The notes under the pieces were generated by a model that saw only the letters and a list, made by a program, of their open reading frames with translations, did not search any database and had not been told where the DNA came from. Of a stretch of 64,000 nucleotides of DNA, positions 36,772-46,141 are shown piece after piece. A program made the translations under genes and the position numbers. Position 1 is the stretch's first letter. Each line of letters begins with the position of its first letter. Origin of the DNA: an uncultured Alcaligenaceae bacterium (GTDB taxonomy: Bacteria; Pseudomonadota; Gammaproteobacteria; Burkholderiales; Burkholderiaceae_B); NCBI GenBank assembly GCA_937995985.1, contig CALKIR010000023.1:1-64000 (forward strand). Reading direction: 5' to 3'.

Positions 36772-37767
36772 TTAAGGGGCGATGGTCTCATCGGGGTTTT
36801 GTTGATCAAACCATTGCTCGATGGCGCGTAGTTGTTCTTGACTGGATTCAAGTTGGTGAAAACTACGTAACCAGCTTTTAGCATGCGGGGTACGGCTGAA
36901 ATACCATGCAATATGTTTTCGGGCAGTACGCACCCCAGTAAATTCGCCATAAAAGGCATGGTGGTCTATTAGGTGTTCTATTAATAACTGCCGCAGCACC
37001 CCGTAAGTTGGCGGGGGCAGGTGTTCGCCGTGGGTGAGATAATGGTGGATATGGTGAAAAATCCAAGGGCGTCCTTGGGCTGCACGGCCAATCATCACGG
37101 CATCTGCTCCAGTATACTGTAGTACGAATGCGGCCTTTTCTGGACTATCGATATCCCCATTAGCAATCACAGGAATGCGCACAGATTGTTTCACCTGTGC
37201 AATCGTGTCGTATTCGGCTTGCCCCTTGTAAAAATCATTACGAGTACGGCCATGGATGGTAATGGCTGCAATACCTATATCCTCGGCCATGCGCGCTACT
37301 TGTGGTGCAGTAATGGTGTTGCGATCCCAGCCCGTGCGGGTTTTAAGTGTAACCGGCACGCCATGAGGCTGACAGGCAGCAACGACGCTTTCTAAGATTT
37401 TAGCGACTTGAGAGAGATCTGTTAATAAAGCAGAACCCGAGAGTACATTGCAGACCTTGCGTGCGGGGCAACCCATATTGATATCAATAATTTGCGCCCC
37501 TTTGTCAATATTGAATTTGGCTGCCTCAGCCATCATATCGGGATCGGCGCCAGTAAGTTGAATGGCAATAGGATCAGGCTCTCCATCGTGGTTTAGGCGT
37601 CTAGATGTTTTTACCGTATCCCATAGCTGGGGATTGCTTGCTGCCATTTCAGACACTGCGTATTCAGCGCCTAGAGCCTTGCAAAGCCGTCGGTAGGGGC
37701 GATCGGTGACTCCGGCCATTGGGGCAACAAAAACCCGATTGCTAAATTTCCAGGGACCAATTTGCAT
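36772..37767 (-). CDS. dusB: tRNA-dihydrouridine synthase B
   Basis: A 331-residue FMN enzyme reducing uridine in the tRNA D-loop. The start block MQIGPWKFSNRVFVAPMAGVTDRPYRRLCK is followed by IQLTGADPDMMAEAA, the catalytic cysteine region DINMGCPARKVCNVLSGSALL, KTRTGWD, and IHGRTRNDFYKGQAEYD. The C-terminal helical domain follows. The open frame extends 67 codons upstream, but that extension has no conserved sequence and overlaps the ubiH end, so 37767 is taken as the start. It is 33 bases upstream of fis. Confidence 0.95.
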   Translation of the reverse strand: MQIGPWKFSNRVFVAPMAGVTDRPYRRLCKALGAEYAVSEMAASNPQLWDTVKTSRRLNHDGEPDPIAIQLTGADPDMMAEAAKFNIDKGAQIIDINMGCPARKVCNVLSGSALLTDLSQVAKILESVVAACQPHGVPVTLKTRTGWDRNTITAPQVARMAEDIGIAAITIHGRTRNDFYKGQAEYDTIAQVKQSVRIPVIANGDIDSPEKAAFVLQYTGADAVMIGRAAQGRPWIFHHIHHYLTHGEHLPPPTYGVLRQLLIEHLIDHHAFYGEFTGVRTARKHIAWYFSRTPHAKSWLRSFHQLESSQEQLRAIEQWFDQQNPDETIAP

Positions 37768-37808
37768 CGTTATTGAACCTTTGTCGTCTAAATTGCGTAT
37801 GAATGACG

Positions 37809-38966
37809 CTAGCTGCGCAAGCCGTGTAATAGATGACGAGTGAAACTGCGGCGTGGAGCATCTGCCATACCCAGTCCGAATAAACCCAAACCTAAAGCAT
37901 GATGAATTAAATTGTTTGGTGTTGTAAAAATGCGCGCCAGAGTATCTGTGATGCCAATGGTGAGCCACCGATCAGTGCGCCGCAACTGTGTAAAATGATG
38001 GAGCGCTGCAGTAGGATCTTGGTGCGGTTCAATGAGCCAAGAGCGCAGCGCTTGGGCAAGCTGCGCCACATCCCGCAATCCAAGGTTCAAGCCTTGGCCA
38101 GCAACGGGATGCATGGTTTGAGCCGCATTGCCAATAGCAACGATGCGCGTGGCAACTTGATGCGCGCCAGCATGTAAACTGAGGGGAAATACAAAGCGCT
38201 CACTCGCTAATTGAAGGCAGCCCAGCCATGGGCCAAAAGTGCGCTCACAGGCCTGTTCAAACTCTGTTTTAGGTAGGCTGCGGTAGTGCTCTGCTTGATG
38301 AGGGGCCAAGCACCATACTAAAGCATAGTGATGGTCCGATTGAGGGTGAGGCAATAGAGCAAAAGGTCCAGTGGTAGTAAAGCGCTCATACGCACGCCCC
38401 TTAATTGGGTGAGACGCGCGCAGGGTTGCCAGTACAGCATGTTGTTGGTAATCACGGGATACCCCGACAGGGCGATGGCCATCAGATTGGACGGCTAATT
38501 GAGCTGTGATGAGAGGGGTATCTGTATTAGGCAGTTGAATATGAACCGTTTGACCAGCTTGTGGTGTGACGGCGGCGTCTGTTTGTATAAAATGGATGGG
38601 GCTGCGTGCGACAGCCTCATGTAACTGTTGTATTAGTGCATCATAGCTGACTACAGCACCCAAAATAGGGACTTGCATATCAGCGGCCTCGATGAGGGTG
38701 CAGCCCAGATAGCCTTGTTGCGAGACATGGACCGTGTCAATAGGTGCGCTGTGCTGGGGCCAGCCGTCAATAGCCTGTAACAGCTGGCGGCTGCCATAGT
38801 TCAAGGCAATGGCACGAGGATCCGAAGAGTGTTGATTATTTGCAGGCAAGCGACCGATTAGGGCAATGCGCTCGGGATGGGGGCTATATTGGGCCAGCAG
38901 CAGTGCCAAGGCACAGCCTGTGGGCCCTGCACCGCATATTGCAAGATCAAAGTCGGCATTGCTCAT
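37809..38966 (-). CDS. ubiH: UbiH-family FAD monooxygenase of ubiquinone biosynthesis
   Basis: A 385-residue flavoprotein hydroxylase. FDLAICGAGPTGCALALLLAQ is the FAD-binding start, SDPRAIALNYGSRQLL and LAVQSDGHRPVGV give the mid motifs, and RIVAIGNAAQTMHPVAGQGLNLGLRDVAQLAQ is the GD-type motif of the UbiH/UbiI/UbiF group; here the usual GD is GN. Family members hydroxylate different ring positions, so UbiH rather than UbiI or UbiF is likely but not certain. It lies 41 bases upstream of dusB. Confidence 0.85.
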   Translation of the reverse strand: MSNADFDLAICGAGPTGCALALLLAQYSPHPERIALIGRLPANNQHSSDPRAIALNYGSRQLLQAIDGWPQHSAPIDTVHVSQQGYLGCTLIEAADMQVPILGAVVSYDALIQQLHEAVARSPIHFIQTDAAVTPQAGQTVHIQLPNTDTPLITAQLAVQSDGHRPVGVSRDYQQHAVLATLRASHPIKGRAYERFTTTGPFALLPHPQSDHHYALVWCLAPHQAEHYRSLPKTEFEQACERTFGPWLGCLQLASERFVFPLSLHAGAHQVATRIVAIGNAAQTMHPVAGQGLNLGLRDVAQLAQALRSWLIEPHQDPTAALHHFTQLRRTDRWLTIGITDTLARIFTTPNNLIHHALGLGLFGLGMADAPRRSFTRHLLHGLRS

Positions 38967-39051
38967 AAGCGCACTTTAATGGGATATGAGATGATTGATA
39001 CGGACCTGAGTAGGAACCAAACCACCTACATCATGTCAAAGAAAGCATTAT

Positions 39052-39067
39052 CCTACCTATAGGTAGG
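39052..39067. promoter_or_regulatory. 16-bp perfect palindrome upstream of ctaG
   Basis: CCTACCTATAGGTAGG, an uninterrupted dyad, ends 29 bases before the ctaG GTG. It overlaps a weak -10-like TATAGG, with ATGTCA about 19 bases upstream. It looks like a repressor or activator site in the divergent ubiH-ctaG region; the regulator is unknown. Confidence 0.45.
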
Positions 39068-39096
39068 GCAACAAAGCAAATTTGCAGGAAAGCAGT

Positions 39097-39981
39097 GTGA
39101 TACCAAGTCTACAAAACGAAACCATTGAGACTCTAATCAATTGGGCGACGCCTTGGGAGCCATCGCCTACATTGGTCATCCTGTTTATTATAGGGGTCTT
39201 TTTATTCTTCCGTGGGAGCAGAGTACACCGTGTGAATGCGCAACGTCGTTGGTTGTTTTATATTGGTGTGCTGATGCTATATATCTGTTTGCATACGCGG
39301 GTTGATTATTATGCCGAGCGTATGTTCTTTATCCATCGCATACAGCATTTGTTTTTGCATCATTTGGCTCCTTTCTTGGTGATGCTTGCTTACCCCGGGC
39401 AGGTTATTCGAGCGGGGTTGCCGTTGCGTTGGCGGCACCGTTTGCGTCGTTTTAATCAGACTGCAGTTGGACGGGGGCTGATTCGATGGTGTACCCATCC
39501 GGTGTTCATTCCTTTTCTGTTTATTTTCTTTGTGATTATCTGGTTGCTGCCGACGCCGCAGTTTTATTCCATGATTGATTGGCGCTTATACCGATTCATG
39601 AATTGGTCGGTGGTCATCAGCGGCTTTATGTATTGGAATCTTATCTTGGACCGACGTCCCTATCCACCTGCTGCGATGAGTCCTTGGGGGCGCGTTGTGT
39701 CTCCATTAATTACGATGACTCCGCAAATTATTGCTGGGGCTTATATCGCATTTACTACCCGTGATTTATATCCTATTTTTGATTTATGCGGTCGAGCCAT
39801 GCCAGGTATTTCTGCCATTCAGGATCAGGCTATGGGCGGTTTAATTATGTGGGTACCGGCAGGGTTAGTTGAAACAATGGGGATTATTTTTGCATTGCGT
39901 ACCGTGTTGCGGTTATCAGCTCAAGGCAAGGTCACAGCACCGCGCTGGTTGCAGCCTAAACCTGCAGCGGTTACTCAGTAA
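39097..39981 (+). CDS. Cytochrome c oxidase assembly protein, caa3 CtaG type
   Basis: A 294-residue protein with about six to seven membrane segments. Conserved histidines occur in FIHRIQHLFLHHLAPFLVMLAYPG (about 80-105), and RRPYPPAAMSPWGRVVSPL and MGGLIMWVPAGLVE are also family blocks. It belongs to the CtaG/caa3 family linked to copper delivery to cytochrome c oxidase, distinct from the Cox11 family also called CtaG. The frame opens with TTG at 39082, but AGGA seven bases before the GTG at 39097 supports that start. It precedes the BepA-type protease by 14 bases. Confidence 0.85.
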   Translation: MIPSLQNETIETLINWATPWEPSPTLVILFIIGVFLFFRGSRVHRVNAQRRWLFYIGVLMLYICLHTRVDYYAERMFFIHRIQHLFLHHLAPFLVMLAYPGQVIRAGLPLRWRHRLRRFNQTAVGRGLIRWCTHPVFIPFLFIFFVIIWLLPTPQFYSMIDWRLYRFMNWSVVISGFMYWNLILDRRPYPPAAMSPWGRVVSPLITMTPQIIAGAYIAFTTRDLYPIFDLCGRAMPGISAIQDQAMGGLIMWVPAGLVETMGIIFALRTVLRLSAQGKVTAPRWLQPKPAAVTQ

Positions 39982-39995
39982 TAAGATAAATCGAT

Positions 39996-41540
39996 ATGAA
40001 TCAATTAGTGAATCATTGGATTAGGGTGTTGAGACAGCTTCTATTGCGGTTTGTGTCGAGTTGTGAAAGGCGTTTTGGGGGCGCTTTATTGATCGCCATA
40101 ATGTGGGTTGGGCAGCCAGTGTTGGTGCATGCACAGCCTGTTGGAATTCCTACTATAGGCGCAGCCTCCTCAGCAGAGCTCTCTCCTCAGCTTGAGGCTT
40201 TGTTAGGGGATGCCATCATGGAGGAGGGGCGGCGCGATCCCTCTTATATAGATGAGATTTACATCAATCAATATCTGACTGATATGGGGCAGCGTTTGGT
40301 GCAAGCAGCGCCTATTAACATTAATCAAAAAATACGGGTTTTTGCTATTCGTGATCCCTCTATTAACGCTTTTGCCCTGCCGGGCGGGTATATCGGCATA
40401 AATAGCGGCCTGATTGCAGCGTCGCATAGTGAGGCCGAGTTGGCTTCGGTATTGGCTCACGAGATCGCACACGTGGGGCAGCGGCATGTGGCACGTGGGA
40501 TGACCCAAAGCGCCCAAACTAATCATGCCATGATGGCCGCTTTAGCGGGGGCGGTGCTGGCGGCCCTATCAGGCAGTGCTGATTTGGCGATGGGGGTAGC
40601 CGCTTTTGGGCAGGCAGCAGCTATTGACCGCCAGCTAGGCTTTTCTCGTCAGGCTGAACAAGAGGCTGATAGAATTGGTTTTCAAATGCTGAGCCAAGCG
40701 GGCTATGACCCGCGAGGGATGGCTAAGATGTTTCAGCGCTTGATGCAAAGTGCGCGTTTGAATGAGCCCCCACGTGGCTCCTATGCAAGTACGCACCCCT
40801 TATCATCACAGCGACAATCTGATATTGAAAATCGAATTGCCCATGCTCCCACCAAAGGAGCGTATTACCACAATGATGATTTTTGGTTTGTACGTGCAGC
40901 AACGCGTGTCGTGCAAGCACGTGGAGGGCAGCCTTTGCAGCAATTGCTGCAGCAATTTGATGCAGATACGCATAGTGCCAATCCATTAGAGCAAGCAGCA
41001 GCGTTTTATGGCAAGGCGTTTGTAGCATTTAAGCGCAAGGATTATGAGGATAGTCTGAAATTTATTAAACAGGCGCGTGCTCAGGCAGACAATGCAGCAT
41101 TAGATATTTTAGAAATACAGGTATTGTTGGAGCAGGGGCAAATACAATCAGCTGTGCGTTTGGCGCAGCAGGCATGGCAGCGGTGGCCCAAGCAGCAGGC
41201 TTTGGCTTTAGAATATACCAAGGCATTGCAGGCCCAAGGCCAAGATGAGCAGCTGATACAGTTTTTACGCGCTCGTATTGCTGAGTGGCCTGATGAGCCT
41301 CAATGGTATCAATGGATTGCCCAAAGCTATGAGCGCATGGGACAAGCAGTGGCGGCACGAACATCCATGGCTGAGTATTATGAGCGGGTGGGGGCTTTGC
41401 CCGCCGCCATCGAGCAGCTGCGGCAAGCTCGTCATTTAAGCCATGATTTTTATGAGCAGTCACGACTTGATGTGCGCATCCGCGAGCTTCAAGACCGCAT
41501 GCAGCGTCAGCGCGAGATGCTGAGTCGTTTTAAAGGTTAA
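39996..41540 (+). CDS. bepA: Periplasmic M48 metalloprotease with TPR repeats (BepA-like)
   Basis: A 514-residue exported protease. A signal peptide ends near residue 45 (LIAIMWVGQPVLVHAQ). The catalytic HExxH motif is LAHEIAHVGQRH (about 157-168), with the third ligand region SRQAEQEADRIGFQM. Four or so TPR-like repeats fill about 330-500. The architecture matches BepA, which degrades stalled outer-membrane proteins and promotes LptD assembly. It is 14 bases after ctaG, so co-transcription is likely, and it overlaps the next opposite-strand gene by 4 bases. Confidence 0.9.
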   Translation: MNQLVNHWIRVLRQLLLRFVSSCERRFGGALLIAIMWVGQPVLVHAQPVGIPTIGAASSAELSPQLEALLGDAIMEEGRRDPSYIDEIYINQYLTDMGQRLVQAAPININQKIRVFAIRDPSINAFALPGGYIGINSGLIAASHSEAELASVLAHEIAHVGQRHVARGMTQSAQTNHAMMAALAGAVLAALSGSADLAMGVAAFGQAAAIDRQLGFSRQAEQEADRIGFQMLSQAGYDPRGMAKMFQRLMQSARLNEPPRGSYASTHPLSSQRQSDIENRIAHAPTKGAYYHNDDFWFVRAATRVVQARGGQPLQQLLQQFDADTHSANPLEQAAAFYGKAFVAFKRKDYEDSLKFIKQARAQADNAALDILEIQVLLEQGQIQSAVRLAQQAWQRWPKQQALALEYTKALQAQGQDEQLIQFLRARIAEWPDEPQWYQWIAQSYERMGQAVAARTSMAEYYERVGALPAAIEQLRQARHLSHDFYEQSRLDVRIRELQDRMQRQREMLSRFKG

Positions 41541-42655
41541 TTATCTGAGAGGCTGTTTAGCTGTGATCGCTCGGTTTGAAAAAAATGCGCGATGCGCTGA
41601 GGCAACCACTGAAAATGTCCTGGGAAATGACCGGTGGTAAACCCAACATGTCCTCCAGTTTTGGGTTGATGCAACAGGATGGCTGCACTGCACTCCCGTG
41701 GTTGGGGCAAAGAGTACGCCGGAATAAAGGGGTCATTGAGGGCATTAAGGATTAGGGTCGGGACTTGTATGTCTTTGAGAAGTGGGCGGGCTGAGCATTG
41801 ACGCCAGTAATCGTGGGCGTTTTGATAGCCATGCATGGGAGCGGTATACAGGTCGTCAAAGTCACGCAAGGTACGCGCCTGATTCAAACGCATAAAATCA
41901 ACCAGCCCAGGATAGCGATGGGTTTTTGCAAGTATTTTGGCCTTCATACTACGCAAAAAATGCGGGCAGTATAAATAACGGCCAGTTAGGCTGTTGGAAA
42001 TTTGCTCGCCACAGGCTACTAAGTCTAAAGGCGCAGAAATAACCGCACAGCCTTGTAGCCAGCGTATGTGTTCGCCTTGTTCACCCAGATGTTTAAGTAA
42101 AGCATTGCCTCCCATTGAAACACCAATGGCATACCATTGCGCCTGTGGCAATTTCTCGCGCACAGTGTGCAACATAAACTCTATGTCCGCGCTATCGCCT
42201 GAGTAATAGGCACGAGCCATACGATTGGGAAAGCCAGAACAGCCGCGAAAGTGGGCGATAACCACCACCCAGCCGCGGGCCCGAAAATATTGGGCTATGG
42301 CTTGGGCATAGTGGCTCTTGCTGCTACCTTCGAGTCCATGGAGTAAGAGTAAGGCGCGGGTGTGCGGTTCATGAGGGAGCTGTTGCCAGTCTGCTGAGGT
42401 GCCCCAGCGCCGGGCAGCAGTGTGGCGCAGTTGTAATTCTGTTTTGGCTAGAGCCCCTGAATGGAGGCGCTCTGGGAACAGTCCAGGCGCCGCCCAATCA
42501 AAATCAATAAAATCACCATCGGCCGTTTCGGCACGTTGTCGCACAAAAGCAATGCGTTGATGACGGGTGCAAAAAGCACTGTATATCGTTTGTAAATGCC
42601 CTCCAGGCAACCAGAATGGGGTCGGGCAAGCAGAAGAATCAAGACGAGCAGTCAC
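41537..42655 (-). CDS. YheT-type alpha/beta hydrolase
   Basis: A 372-residue AB-hydrolase of the YheT/ABHD group. PTPFWLPGGHLQTIYSAF is the N-terminal family mark; LLLHGLEGSSKSHYAQAIAQYF gives the oxyanion loop, YAIGVSMGGNALLKHLGEQG the nucleophile elbow (GVSMGGN), and TLILNALNDPFIPAYSLP and HVGF the acid and histidine. The substrate is not known. It starts at a GTG without a strong ribosome site, and its stop overlaps the bepA stop region by 4 bases. Confidence 0.88.
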   Translation of the reverse strand: MTARLDSSACPTPFWLPGGHLQTIYSAFCTRHQRIAFVRQRAETADGDFIDFDWAAPGLFPERLHSGALAKTELQLRHTAARRWGTSADWQQLPHEPHTRALLLLHGLEGSSKSHYAQAIAQYFRARGWVVVIAHFRGCSGFPNRMARAYYSGDSADIEFMLHTVREKLPQAQWYAIGVSMGGNALLKHLGEQGEHIRWLQGCAVISAPLDLVACGEQISNSLTGRYLYCPHFLRSMKAKILAKTHRYPGLVDFMRLNQARTLRDFDDLYTAPMHGYQNAHDYWRQCSARPLLKDIQVPTLILNALNDPFIPAYSLPQPRECSAAILLHQPKTGGHVGFTTGHFPGHFQWLPQRIAHFFQTERSQLNSLSDN

Positions 42656-42740
42656 AAACGGTGTTCAATCAATGAAGGGTTGGTCGGGTCCTGACCCAGG
42701 AGGTCTGAGGGCCAAAGCTCCTGGGGGCTTATAAGGGCTA

Positions 42741-42971
42741 TTAAGGTACGGAATTTTCTGTGCGATCACTATCAGCTGCGACAGCGGGTGTGCTACGTAA
42801 TTGATATTGAGCTCCGCAATAAGGACAATGAGCTTTTTTTGCGCTCTCTATTTCTATATATACTCGTGGATGCATATTCCAGAGAGGGGTATTGGGCCCT
42901 GGACAGTATACGGGGAGATCACTTTCTTCGACATATACCACATCAATGGCCTGAGTGTGAGGGTGATTCAT
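42741..42971 (-). CDS. zf-CHCC zinc-finger domain protein
   Basis: A 76-residue protein with HPRVYIEIESAKKAHCPYCGAQYQL and an upstream LPVYCPGPNTPLWNMHPRV block. Together these give the Cys-His-Cys-Cys zinc site of the family that includes the NDUFS6/complex I accessory subunit C-terminus. The role in bacteria is unknown. The ATG at 42971 has AAAGGA eight bases upstream and is preferred over the two in-frame upstream ATGs. A hairpin at 42695-42725 lies beyond the stop, without a T run. Confidence 0.85.
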   Translation of the reverse strand: MNHPHTQAIDVVYVEESDLPVYCPGPNTPLWNMHPRVYIEIESAKKAHCPYCGAQYQLRSTPAVAADSDRTENSVP

Positions 42972-43196
42972 GTGATTATTCCTTTGCATGTAGCACATGG
43001 CGCTAGATTAGTTTAATAGAGCCAAATAGAAGTGATAGGGATAAATCTGTGGCGCATAGTGCACCGCCGTATTATTGTAGCAAGCTCTTTATCATAGATG
43101 TAGTACGGACTTCACTGTATGATTGCTTTTAGGTTTAGTTGCTTGAAATTGTCGTAGACTGACACAGTACCATCACTAATTAATTGGGAAGTTTGA

Positions 43197-43940
43197 GTGC
43201 AGGAATACAGTTTTTGGCGTTGGCGCTTGACGCCGCGCGAGCGTTGGCATTTTAACTTGGGATTGCGGCATGTGATGCCGGCCATGGTTGCCACCTCAAT
43301 ATGGGGATTTGTGACAGGTATTGCCATGGTGAAATCGGGTATGACTGAGTGGCAGGCATTGTGGATGACCTTGTTGGTGTATGCCGGGTCTGCGCAGTTA
43401 ACCGCTCTACCTCTATTGGAGGCTCAGGCTCCACTGTGGTTGGTTTTTGCTGCCGGATTTATTGTTAATATTCGCTTTATTATTTTCGGTGCGGCATTAC
43501 AGCCTTTTTTCCGTCACTACAATTGGCGGCAGCGTCTGTTTTTGGGATTTTTAACCAGTGATATCGCTTTTGCCTTATTCATGGCTCAGTACGGTGAAGC
43601 GAAAAAAAGAGGGACGCATGATCAGCTTTGGTATTTTTTAGGGATGATTATTCCCGGTTGGTTAAGCTGGCAGGTGTTTTCTGCTGTGGGCATTTATTTT
43701 GCTACCTTAATTCCACCGGCCTGGTCTTTGGAGTATGCAGCTACGTTGGCGCTATTAGCCATATTAGTACCTTTGGTTCATACGCGGGCTTTATTGGTGT
43801 GTTTGCTCGTAGCTGCAGTAGTGGCATGGGTTGGGCAGATATTGCCCTTGCGTTTGGGGCTAGTGACCGCTGTTTTTGCAGGCATGGTAGCGGGCGTGGT
43901 GGCAGAACAACTAGGCAAATCGCGTAAAGGCGTACAATAA
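43197..43940 (+). CDS. azlC: AzlC-family branched-chain amino acid exporter subunit
   Basis: A 247-residue membrane protein with seven to eight segments. GLRHVMPAMVATSIWGFVTGIAMVKSGMT, LLVYAGSAQLTALPLLEAQAP and FIVNIRFIIFGAALQPFFRHY are AzlC blocks. With AzlD it forms a two-component exporter for branched-chain or similar amino acids. The start is a GTG with GGGAA six bases upstream. Its TAA shares a base with the azlD ATG (TAATG), so translation is coupled. Confidence 0.9.
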   Translation: MQEYSFWRWRLTPRERWHFNLGLRHVMPAMVATSIWGFVTGIAMVKSGMTEWQALWMTLLVYAGSAQLTALPLLEAQAPLWLVFAAGFIVNIRFIIFGAALQPFFRHYNWRQRLFLGFLTSDIAFALFMAQYGEAKKRGTHDQLWYFLGMIIPGWLSWQVFSAVGIYFATLIPPAWSLEYAATLALLAILVPLVHTRALLVCLLVAAVVAWVGQILPLRLGLVTAVFAGMVAGVVAEQLGKSRKGVQ

Positions 43941-44269
43941 TGAGTAGTCAGACGTACATCTTAGGTGCTATTTTATTGTTGGCAGTATGTAGCTTGCTGA
44001 CGCGTGCAGGTTATTTTCTATTTGGTGATTATTTACCGCTCACTCCGGCAGTTCGACGCGCTTTACGCTTCGCTCCTGTTGCGGCGCTGATAGCCATCAT
44101 TGTTCCCGAGCTATTACCCTTGTCTGGCAGTTATTACACGACCGAGGCGATTATAAAAATAGTTTCTGCCGTCTTGGCCGTTCTAATCTTTATGCGTACG
44201 CGTAACGCATTGCACTTAATGCTGGGTGGGATGGTTTGCTTTTGGGTTCTCAAAGCCCTATTAGTTTAA
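43940..44269 (+). CDS. azlD: AzlD-family exporter subunit
   Basis: A 109-residue protein with three to four membrane segments, reading LLTRAGYFLFGDYLPLTPAVRRALRFAPVAALIAIIVPELL, which matches the AzlD family. It is the obligate small partner of AzlC. It is immediately coupled to azlC and followed 37 bases later by the helicase gene on the same strand. Confidence 0.9.
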   Translation: MSSQTYILGAILLLAVCSLLTRAGYFLFGDYLPLTPAVRRALRFAPVAALIAIIVPELLPLSGSYYTTEAIIKIVSAVLAVLIFMRTRNALHLMLGGMVCFWVLKALLV

Positions 44270-44306
44270 TTCTTACTGGCATGTTCAAAGCAGCACTGAT
44301 ACACCA

Positions 44307-45677
44307 ATGACTTTTATAGATAATTCAGATAAAACATCCCCTACTGTGACGGTTCCAACATTTTCAGATTTTGGCTTACACCCCGCTCTGGTACAGGCTT
44401 TAGAGGGGTTGGGCTATCAGAGCCCAACCCCTATTCAGGCGCATGCTATTCCTGTAGCCTTAAAAGGGCACGATGTGATGGGGGCAGCACAAACTGGAAC
44501 GGGTAAGACCGCTGCTTTTGTGCTCCCAATTTTGCACCGCCTGATGCCTTTTGCAAACCACAGTATGTCTCCTGCGCGTCACCCTGTGCGGGCTTTAATA
44601 TTGACTCCTACTCGTGAGCTCGCGGATCAGGTATACCAAAGTGTGAAGCAATATAGTGCTCATACTCCATTGCGCAGCGCAGTAGTTTTTGGAGGGGTAG
44701 ACATACAGTCACAAACCGAGATATTGCGTCAGGGTTGTGAAATTTTGGTTGCGACTCCTGGGCGCTTGCTTGATCATATTGAGCAGCGTCATGTTTCCTT
44801 GGCCCAAGTAGGCATGCTGGTATTAGATGAGGCCGATAGGATGCTTGATATGGGCTTTTTACCGGATTTAGCGCGAATTGTGCGAACCTTGCCTGCCCAG
44901 CGCCAAGGGCTATTATTTTCTGCAACCTTTAGTCGAGAAATTCGACGCTTAAGCCGAGAGTTCTTACAAGATCCGGTAGAGATAGAGGTTGCGCATCGCA
45001 ATACCACTGCAGATACGGTGACTCAAGGGCTCTATCAGGTATCGACCAAAGATAAGCGAGCGGCTTTATTGCAGTTGCTTCGGGATAAATCTTGGTCTCA
45101 AACAATTGTCTTTACGAATACGCGTGCAGGGGCGGAGCAGGTAGCGCGTTATTTACTTCGAAATGGCGTGGCTGCTGAGGCCATTCATGGGGACAAGAGC
45201 CAAAATGAGCGCCTACGGATCTTGGATGGTTTTAAAAATGAGCAGACCCCAGTTTTGGTGGCTACTGATGTAGCGGCCCGTGGTTTGGATATTGCTGGAG
45301 TCAGTGCAGTCATTAATTTCGAATTACCCTTTAATGCAGAGGATTATGTCCACCGGATTGGACGTACAGGGCGAGCGGGCGCAAGTGGTGAGGCTTATTC
45401 TTTATATGACGAGCAGCACGAGCAGCGATTATTAGAGGATATTCAAACTCTTATCGGTGAGCATCTCCCTATTCAGCCTGCCTTACACTTAAAGCCAGCG
45501 CTGCATCAGCGTGCAGCCAAGCGTGGAGCCCGCGGGACCCAAGAGGTCGCCGATCCAATTTTTCATCAACCTTATCGCCCTCAAAGTGATACAACTCAGC
45601 CACAAACGAGGCATGAGGAGGCAGATAAGAAAAAAAACAAACGGCGTTCTTTAGGCGTGCTGCTTGGAGGACGATAG
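44307..45677 (+). CDS. rhlE: DEAD-box RNA helicase, RhlE-like
   Basis: A 456-residue helicase. The Q motif FSDFGLHPALVQALEGLGYQSPTPIQ, Walker A AQTGTGKTAAFVLPIL, motif II LDEADRMLDMGF, SAT as LLFSATFS, motif V ATDVAARGLDIAGVSAVINFELP and motif VI HRIGRTGRAG are all present. The C-terminal tail is basic (KKKNKRRSLGVLLGGR). The order matches RhlE/DeaD-type helicases in ribosome assembly or RNA turnover; which one is uncertain. It is tail to tail with the thioredoxin-like gene, 7 bases apart. Confidence 0.88.
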   Translation: MTFIDNSDKTSPTVTVPTFSDFGLHPALVQALEGLGYQSPTPIQAHAIPVALKGHDVMGAAQTGTGKTAAFVLPILHRLMPFANHSMSPARHPVRALILTPTRELADQVYQSVKQYSAHTPLRSAVVFGGVDIQSQTEILRQGCEILVATPGRLLDHIEQRHVSLAQVGMLVLDEADRMLDMGFLPDLARIVRTLPAQRQGLLFSATFSREIRRLSREFLQDPVEIEVAHRNTTADTVTQGLYQVSTKDKRAALLQLLRDKSWSQTIVFTNTRAGAEQVARYLLRNGVAAEAIHGDKSQNERLRILDGFKNEQTPVLVATDVAARGLDIAGVSAVINFELPFNAEDYVHRIGRTGRAGASGEAYSLYDEQHEQRLLEDIQTLIGEHLPIQPALHLKPALHQRAAKRGARGTQEVADPIFHQPYRPQSDTTQPQTRHEEADKKKNKRRSLGVLLGGR

Positions 45678-45684
45678 GGCGGTT

Positions 45685-46071
45685 TTACTTAAGGAGCAAA
45701 TCTTTAAACAGAGGCCGCTCATCTGAGGGGGCAAGTAATAGTCCCTGTGTTGCTTGTTGATAAAGACGTTGTATATGCTCCTTCATAGGAGGAAGGGGCG
45801 CATAGAAAAAGTGCTGCTGACCTGTTTGTAACGCAAAGGTAGGCAAGTCTTCAAGATCGTCATCCAAGAGCAAGTCTTCATGTTCTTCTATATCTACCCA
45901 GACACATAGAAGATCTGGGTGGGCCTGAGCAAATTGTTCGAGTATTGGTTTAAATCCAGCACAGGTGCGGCACCAAGCCGCACAATAACAGACTAATACC
46001 CAGGTATCGGGCGTCTTGTGTAGTCTTTGTTGTAATTCGGTAGCGTGCTTTTCTGGATAGAACAAGAACAT
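45685..46071 (-). CDS. Thioredoxin-like protein with CRTC active site
   Basis: A 128-residue thioredoxin-fold protein. The active site is AAWCRTCAGF near residue 38, and the cis-proline loop is DLEDLPTFAL. A C-terminal extension of about 25 residues is not part of the core fold. No signal peptide is seen, so it is probably cytoplasmic. The frame opens at TTG (46107); the ATG at 46071 begins the fold directly and is preferred, though it has no clear ribosome site. The substrate is unknown. Confidence 0.8.
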   Translation of the reverse strand: MFLFYPEKHATELQQRLHKTPDTWVLVCYCAAWCRTCAGFKPILEQFAQAHPDLLCVWVDIEEHEDLLLDDDLEDLPTFALQTGQQHFFYAPLPPMKEHIQRLYQQATQGLLLAPSDERPLFKDLLLK

Positions 46072-46141
46072 AGGTGAGGTGTATGCAGTTGATTTATGAT
46101 GGATCAAACAAAGTATGTCATGTCGTTAGTGGAGTGTACCC

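Noticed and set aside
37768..37968. N-terminal extension of DusB by 67 codons
   Set aside because: The extension overlaps the ubiH coding end and lacks conserved sequence before MQIGPWKFSNRVFVAPMAG.
42695..42725. 8-bp hairpin CCCAGGAG/CTCCTGGG after the zinc-finger gene
   Set aside because: No T tract follows, and the loop is long; it may be chance or a weak end.
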